64,000 bases of DNA from the NCBI RefSeq assembly GCF_003399765.1, contig NZ_NFZV01000004.1:62001-126000 (forward strand). The letters are read 5' to 3'. Positions 60,676 to 64,000 of the stretch are shown one piece after another. The translations under genes and the position numbers were made by a program. The number at the start of each line of letters is the position of its first letter. The stretch's first letter is position 1. The notes under the pieces were generated by a model. It worked only from the letters and a program-made list of their open reading frames with translations, searched no databases and was not told the DNA's origin. This DNA comes from Alkalilimnicola ehrlichii. GTDB lineage: Bacteria > Pseudomonadota > Gammaproteobacteria > Nitrococcales > AK92.

Positions 60676-61866
60676 ATGGATACAGCGGTGAAGCAGGCAT
60701 GGACAGGGATTACCTGTCTAGAGGAATGGAATCGCGATCGCGATACCCACGGGCTGGACGTGGTGTTGCTAACCCACCCACGAGACGATACCGATCTCGT
60801 TCGTTTATTCCCCTGGAGCGGTCATTTTACGACCGATTATCGGCGTGCGTTGTTGCGCCATCTGCGTCCAATGATGGGCGAGGTGATCGAAACGCCACGA
60901 CTCAACGTAGGCCTTTTGTTCGCCACCTGTTTAGCAGAGGACATGATCAACCCGGATACTCGGCGCTGGTGCCGGGAGATGTTGGCTATGGAAGCCTTAC
61001 CGGCTTTGCGGCGAACAGGCGCACGTTATGTGTGTCTCGGCGGCCTGACGGCTTCTCTCACCGGCTACGGTCGTCGCTTACAAGGCGTTGCCGACGAGCT
61101 TGGCTTGACGATTACCACTGGGCATTCCTCGACGACCGTATCGGTCTACCGGACGTATGCTCGTGCTTGTCAGGAGCTTGAGTTGGAGCCGAATCGGGGG
61201 CGCATGGTGGTGCTGGGTCTGGGCAGCGTCGGCTCCGGTTTTGTGCGGCTCGTCTTGCAGCAGAAAGAGGTGCCGAAATCGATAGTCCTGGTGGACCGTC
61301 CTAATCGCGTGGCGCATTTGGAAAAATTAGCCGCGGAGTTTCGCAACATTGCCGATATCGACATTAGCATCGAGACAAGCACTAAGGACGGTGAAATCAA
61401 GCCTGATAGCGCTTGCTACAACTGCGATTACCTGATCAGCGCGATTAGTTCCTGGAATATCATCGATATTGATCGCATCGCGCCGGGGACGGTATTAGTC
61501 GACGACAGTCAGCCGAACTGTTGGTCGCGAGATGCCGCTTGGGAACGTTGCAAAACCCGGTTAGACATCGCGCCATGCGAGGCCGGATTGATCGACTGTA
61601 GCAGTATCGGTTACCGCGCGCATTTCCCCTTTGAGTTTGCCGATCATGGGCCGAGTGGTTCGCGGACTGCTTGGTGCTGTTTGACGGAAGGCATGATGTT
61701 GGCCTTGGATTCAACGCTTGAGCCGACCATCGGTGAGCCAACGGCCGAACGGGTTGCGAAGTTCAACGAAGCGTTCGACCGGCTCAAGTTTACGGCCGCT
61801 GCGCTACAGTGCGAAGGGCGTCGATTACCGGTTGATGAGCTGCGGGCGGCATTCCCGCGCCGTTAA
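60676..61866 (+). CDS. Acyl-ACP reductase-like dehydrogenase (COG5322-type)
   Basis: About 396 residues with an NAD(P)-binding Rossmann fold (MVVLGLGSVGSG, about 177-188). It resembles the long-chain acyl-ACP reductase (AAR) of cyanobacteria in several blocks: CLGGLTASLTGYG, TTGHSSTTVSVYRT and WCCLTEGMMLALD. In the last, Cys 334/335 lines up with the AAR active-site cysteine (aCFAEAMLLEFE in Synechococcus). The true substrate is unknown. The ATG at 60676 has AAGGA upstream; ATGs at 60607 and 60619 are alternatives. It stands behind an A+T-rich region and before a patatin-like lipase. Confidence 0.7.
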   Translation: MDTAVKQAWTGITCLEEWNRDRDTHGLDVVLLTHPRDDTDLVRLFPWSGHFTTDYRRALLRHLRPMMGEVIETPRLNVGLLFATCLAEDMINPDTRRWCREMLAMEALPALRRTGARYVCLGGLTASLTGYGRRLQGVADELGLTITTGHSSTTVSVYRTYARACQELELEPNRGRMVVLGLGSVGSGFVRLVLQQKEVPKSIVLVDRPNRVAHLEKLAAEFRNIADIDISIETSTKDGEIKPDSACYNCDYLISAISSWNIIDIDRIAPGTVLVDDSQPNCWSRDAAWERCKTRLDIAPCEAGLIDCSSIGYRAHFPFEFADHGPSGSRTAWCCLTEGMMLALDSTLEPTIGEPTAERVAKFNEAFDRLKFTAAALQCEGRRLPVDELRAAFPRR

Positions 61867-61889
61867 ATTACGCTTTCTTTTCTGATTGC

Positions 61890-61922
61890 AAAGCCCGTTA
61901 GGAACGCCTGGCGGGCTTTTTG
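61890..61922 (+). terminator. Terminator after the reductase-like gene
   Basis: AAAGCCCG and CGGGCTTTTT form a hairpin around a 15-base loop, 24 bp after the stop, separating the gene from the patatin-like gene. Confidence 0.78.
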
Positions 61923-62020
61923 GTTATCGGCGCCCCGCCCACCGCTGCATCTTTCTCGCGCTGTTCCGGGCACTCTGCTAGGCTTGCCGTCGCTTTATTA
62001 GTATACGGTGAAAGAGTTTT

Positions 62021-63088
62021 ATGTCGGCAGAGCCTATCCTAACCGTTCGAGCCGGTGTCGACGCTTTAGCTATTCTGCGTGACGAAGGTTTGCAGCGCGA
62101 TCGTGTCGAGGTGATGCCGGGAGCCTCCGGCGGCCCCAAATGGCTTATCCTCCGGGGTATCGATCAGATGCTCTGGGGCCAGTTCTTCCACGGTCGCCAA
62201 AAGCCGCTGCATCTGATTGGTTCGTCCGCTGGGAGTTGGCGCTTCGCATGTCCGGCACAGACGGACCCTCTGGCCGCCATCGAGCGGCTAGAGCATGCTT
62301 ATATCGAGCAACGGTATGCGAAAAAGCCCCCGCCGACGGCAGTAACAGCCGAGGCGACCTCGATTCTTGACCATGTGCTGGATCCATCCGGGGTGTCCGA
62401 TATCCTCGCTCACCCTTGGATTCGCACGCACATCGTGACTACCCACTGTTCCGGGTTAATGGCGCGCGACCCTATGTGGTCGCAGATGCTGGGGTTTGGG
62501 TTGCGCGCGCTGGGTAATGTGATATCGCGTAAAGCTTTGTGCTGGGGTTTGCAACGGGTCGTATTTCACTCGGCTGGCGAGGGTTCGCCGTTCTCCGCCT
62601 TAAGCGATCTGCCAACCCAGCATGTTGCATTAACCGAAGAGAATCTGCGGCCTGCGCTGTTGGCTTCCGGTTCGATCCCGTTAGTCTTGGCCGGGGTTCG
62701 AGATATTGCCGGGGGCGCGCTGGGCACCTATCGCGACGGCGGGATTATCGACTATCACTTCGATATCGATTTTCCCACCGCAGGTGGTTTGGTGCTGTAT
62801 CCGCATTTCTACCCTTACTTGGTGCCGGGGTGGTTCGATAAGTCGCTTCGCTGGCGGCGGGCGGTGGGGAGCAACCTGCGCTCGATGGTTCTGATCGCGC
62901 CTTCCGCGGAGTTCGTGCAGCAGTTACCCTATGGCAAGATTCCCGACCGTAAGGATTTTTACCGCTTTACCGACGACGAGCGTATCCGTTACTGGCGTGC
63001 AGTGGCCAAAGTAAGCGAGCGTTTGGGCGAGGCGTTATGGGAGCTGATCGACAGCGGTCGGATCTCTCGGCTAGCAAAGCCTCTATAG
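62021..63088 (+). CDS. Patatin-like phospholipase
   Basis: 355-residue alpha/beta hydrolase of the patatin family with a Ser-Asp dyad. The glycine-rich oxyanion loop is GASGGPKW (about 34-41). The nucleophile is Ser 69 in GSSAG. The aspartate is in the DGG motif (YRDGGIIDYHFD, about 240). No signal peptide is present, so it is probably cytosolic or membrane-associated. It carries its own terminator upstream, so it may not share a transcript with the reductase-like gene. The lipid substrate is unknown. Confidence 0.83.
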   Translation: MSAEPILTVRAGVDALAILRDEGLQRDRVEVMPGASGGPKWLILRGIDQMLWGQFFHGRQKPLHLIGSSAGSWRFACPAQTDPLAAIERLEHAYIEQRYAKKPPPTAVTAEATSILDHVLDPSGVSDILAHPWIRTHIVTTHCSGLMARDPMWSQMLGFGLRALGNVISRKALCWGLQRVVFHSAGEGSPFSALSDLPTQHVALTEENLRPALLASGSIPLVLAGVRDIAGGALGTYRDGGIIDYHFDIDFPTAGGLVLYPHFYPYLVPGWFDKSLRWRRAVGSNLRSMVLIAPSAEFVQQLPYGKIPDRKDFYRFTDDERIRYWRAVAKVSERLGEALWELIDSGRISRLAKPL

Positions 63089-63107
63089 CGGAGAGTACAA
63101 ACAAAAA

Positions 63108-63131
63108 GGGCGACCTCGTAAGAGGTCGCCC
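63108..63131 (-). terminator. Hairpin terminator oriented to the minus strand
   Basis: GGGCGACCTC-GTAA-GAGGTCGCCC is a perfect 10-bp hairpin. AAAAA lies on its left side, so the T-run follows it on the minus strand, although both flanking genes are on the plus strand. Confidence 0.65.
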
Positions 63132-63157
63132 GAAACAATATAAACTGCCGGGGAGAG

Positions 63158-63173
63158 TCAGGTAAGTACCTGA
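63158..63173. promoter_or_regulatory. Perfect palindrome in the patatin-LysR gap
   Basis: TCAGGTA-AG-TACCTGA, a 16-base palindrome about 190 bp before the lysR start. It could be an operator or part of an RNA hairpin. A second inverted repeat, CTCTCCAG/CTGGAGAG, lies at 63229-63258. Confidence 0.4.
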
Positions 63174-63360
63174 AGAAAATTCCACATGCGCAGAGGATTG
63201 AACGGCCCAGCGTAAAGCTGAACTTTGTCTCTCCAGACTTGTTTGTGAGGCTGGAGAGCGCTTTACCCTTGCTTGCAGACGTACTCTACGCTTTTGGTCT
63301 TATATCGACAAACGGTAAATTCTTGCGCTAAGGGATAGAAAATTTTACTCTTGGGTGTAT

Positions 63361-64000
63361 GCGTACATTACCTCCTTTAAATGGCATCCGCGCGTTTGAA
63401 GCGGCTGCTCGACATCAGAGCTTTAGCCGGGCCGGCGAAGAGCTGCATGTGACGCCGGCAGCGGTCAGCCAACAAGTTAAGGGGCTTGAAGAATGGCTGG
63501 GGCTGAAGCTGTTTCAGCGTTTACCGCGCGGCTTAGTGCTCACGGCTGCGGGGCGCGCTTATATGCCAAGGCTTACAGAAGTGCTGGATCGGTTGGAGAC
63601 TGCGACGGAGGAGGTAAAGGGGGCCGATGAGAGCGGTATCTTGAACGTGAGCGCGACCCCCGGGTTTGCATCCATGTGGTTGGCCCCTAGGGTATGGAGT
63701 TTTGCTAGTCAGCATCAGGACTTAGACGTACGCATCGCAACATCCGCGCGCCCGCCCGACTTCTCCGCGGGTAACCTGGATTTGGCTATTCGCTACGGTC
63801 GGGGGCGGTATAAGGGTTTTACCTCCGAGTTGCTGCTACAGGATGGTATGACGCCTGTCTGTTCGCCTCGTCTGTTGGAAGGTCCGCAGCCCTTAAAGTC
63901 ACCGGAAGATCTTAAGCACCATACGTTGCTGCATAATGAAACGGCCGTTTTGGCGGGCTTTCACAGCAGTTGGCAGGATTGGTTCGAAGCTGCGGGCGTT
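63361..64000 (+). CDS. LysR-family transcriptional regulator (GcvA-like), 3' truncated
   Basis: The open frame begins at ATG 63361 (MRTLPPLNGIRAFEAAAR) and runs off the window with about 213 residues visible. The winged helix-turn-helix is residues 8-65 (SFSRAGEELHVTPAAVSQQ and GLKLFQR). The effector-binding domain starts near residue 95 with LNVSATPGFASMWLAPR, and DLAIRYGRGRY follows; these are hallmarks of the GcvA/AmpR-type subgroup. LysR regulators are often divergent from their targets, but here the gene runs in the same direction as the patatin gene, so its target is not evident. Confidence 0.88.

Overview
The window is a chromosomal segment of a free-living, Gram-negative gammaproteobacterium with moderately high G+C. 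The evidence is the set and order of core genes: amidase-mutL-miaA-hfq-hflX-hflK-hflC-hisZ-purA, rnr-rlmB-rpsF-priB-rpsR-rplI-dnaB-alr-radA, tig-clpP-clpX-lon-hupB-ppiD and queA-tgt-yajC-secD-secF. PriB, HisZ, a MutL with an endonuclease motif, and a glgC gene would suit a Chromatiales or Ectothiorhodospiraceae-like lineage, but that placement is inference. I see no prophage, insertion sequence, CRISPR array or rRNA gene.

Layout. 1-11.4 kb: cell-wall amidase (5' end cut off by the window), mismatch repair, tRNA isopentenylation, Hfq, HflX and the HflKC membrane complex, then hisZ and purA. 11.4-21.1 kb: tRNA-Leu, RNase R, RlmB, the S6/PriB/S18/L9 cluster, DnaB, alanine racemase and RadA. 21-23.2 kb: a PilZ protein and folD on the minus strand, then a tRNA array (Pro, Arg, His, Lys, Leu) behind a near-consensus promoter. 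23.3-32.6 kb: the protein quality-control block tig, clpP, clpX, lon, hupB, two tRNAs and ppiD. 32.7-41.3 kb: fabI (minus), a yejABEF-type peptide ABC importer, der and two tRNAs. 41.4-45.8 kb: glgC, an orphan MgtE-N-like small protein with mgtE, and two overlapping fluC/crcB genes. 45.9-51.4 kb: queA-tgt-yajC-secDF. 51.5-54.4 kb: small stress-type proteins, a short-chain dehydrogenase with an arginine-rich tail, and an RRM protein.

From 54.7 kb the content is more accessory. A three-gene cassette encodes a secreted retropepsin-like protease, a membrane-bound transglutaminase-like/7TM protein and an ATP-grasp glutamate-ligase-like enzyme. A MoxR ATPase/VWA pair follows, then an A+T-rich gap, a protein resembling cyanobacterial acyl-ACP reductase, a patatin-like lipase and a LysR regulator cut by the window end.

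Nine single-base deletions break the reading frames of eight conserved genes (hflX twice, purA, rpsF, rplI, radA, tgt, yajC, moxR). Nearly all lie in homopolymer runs. Because several of these genes are normally essential, I read them as sequencing or assembly errors rather than decay, and annotate each as one gene with the site noted.
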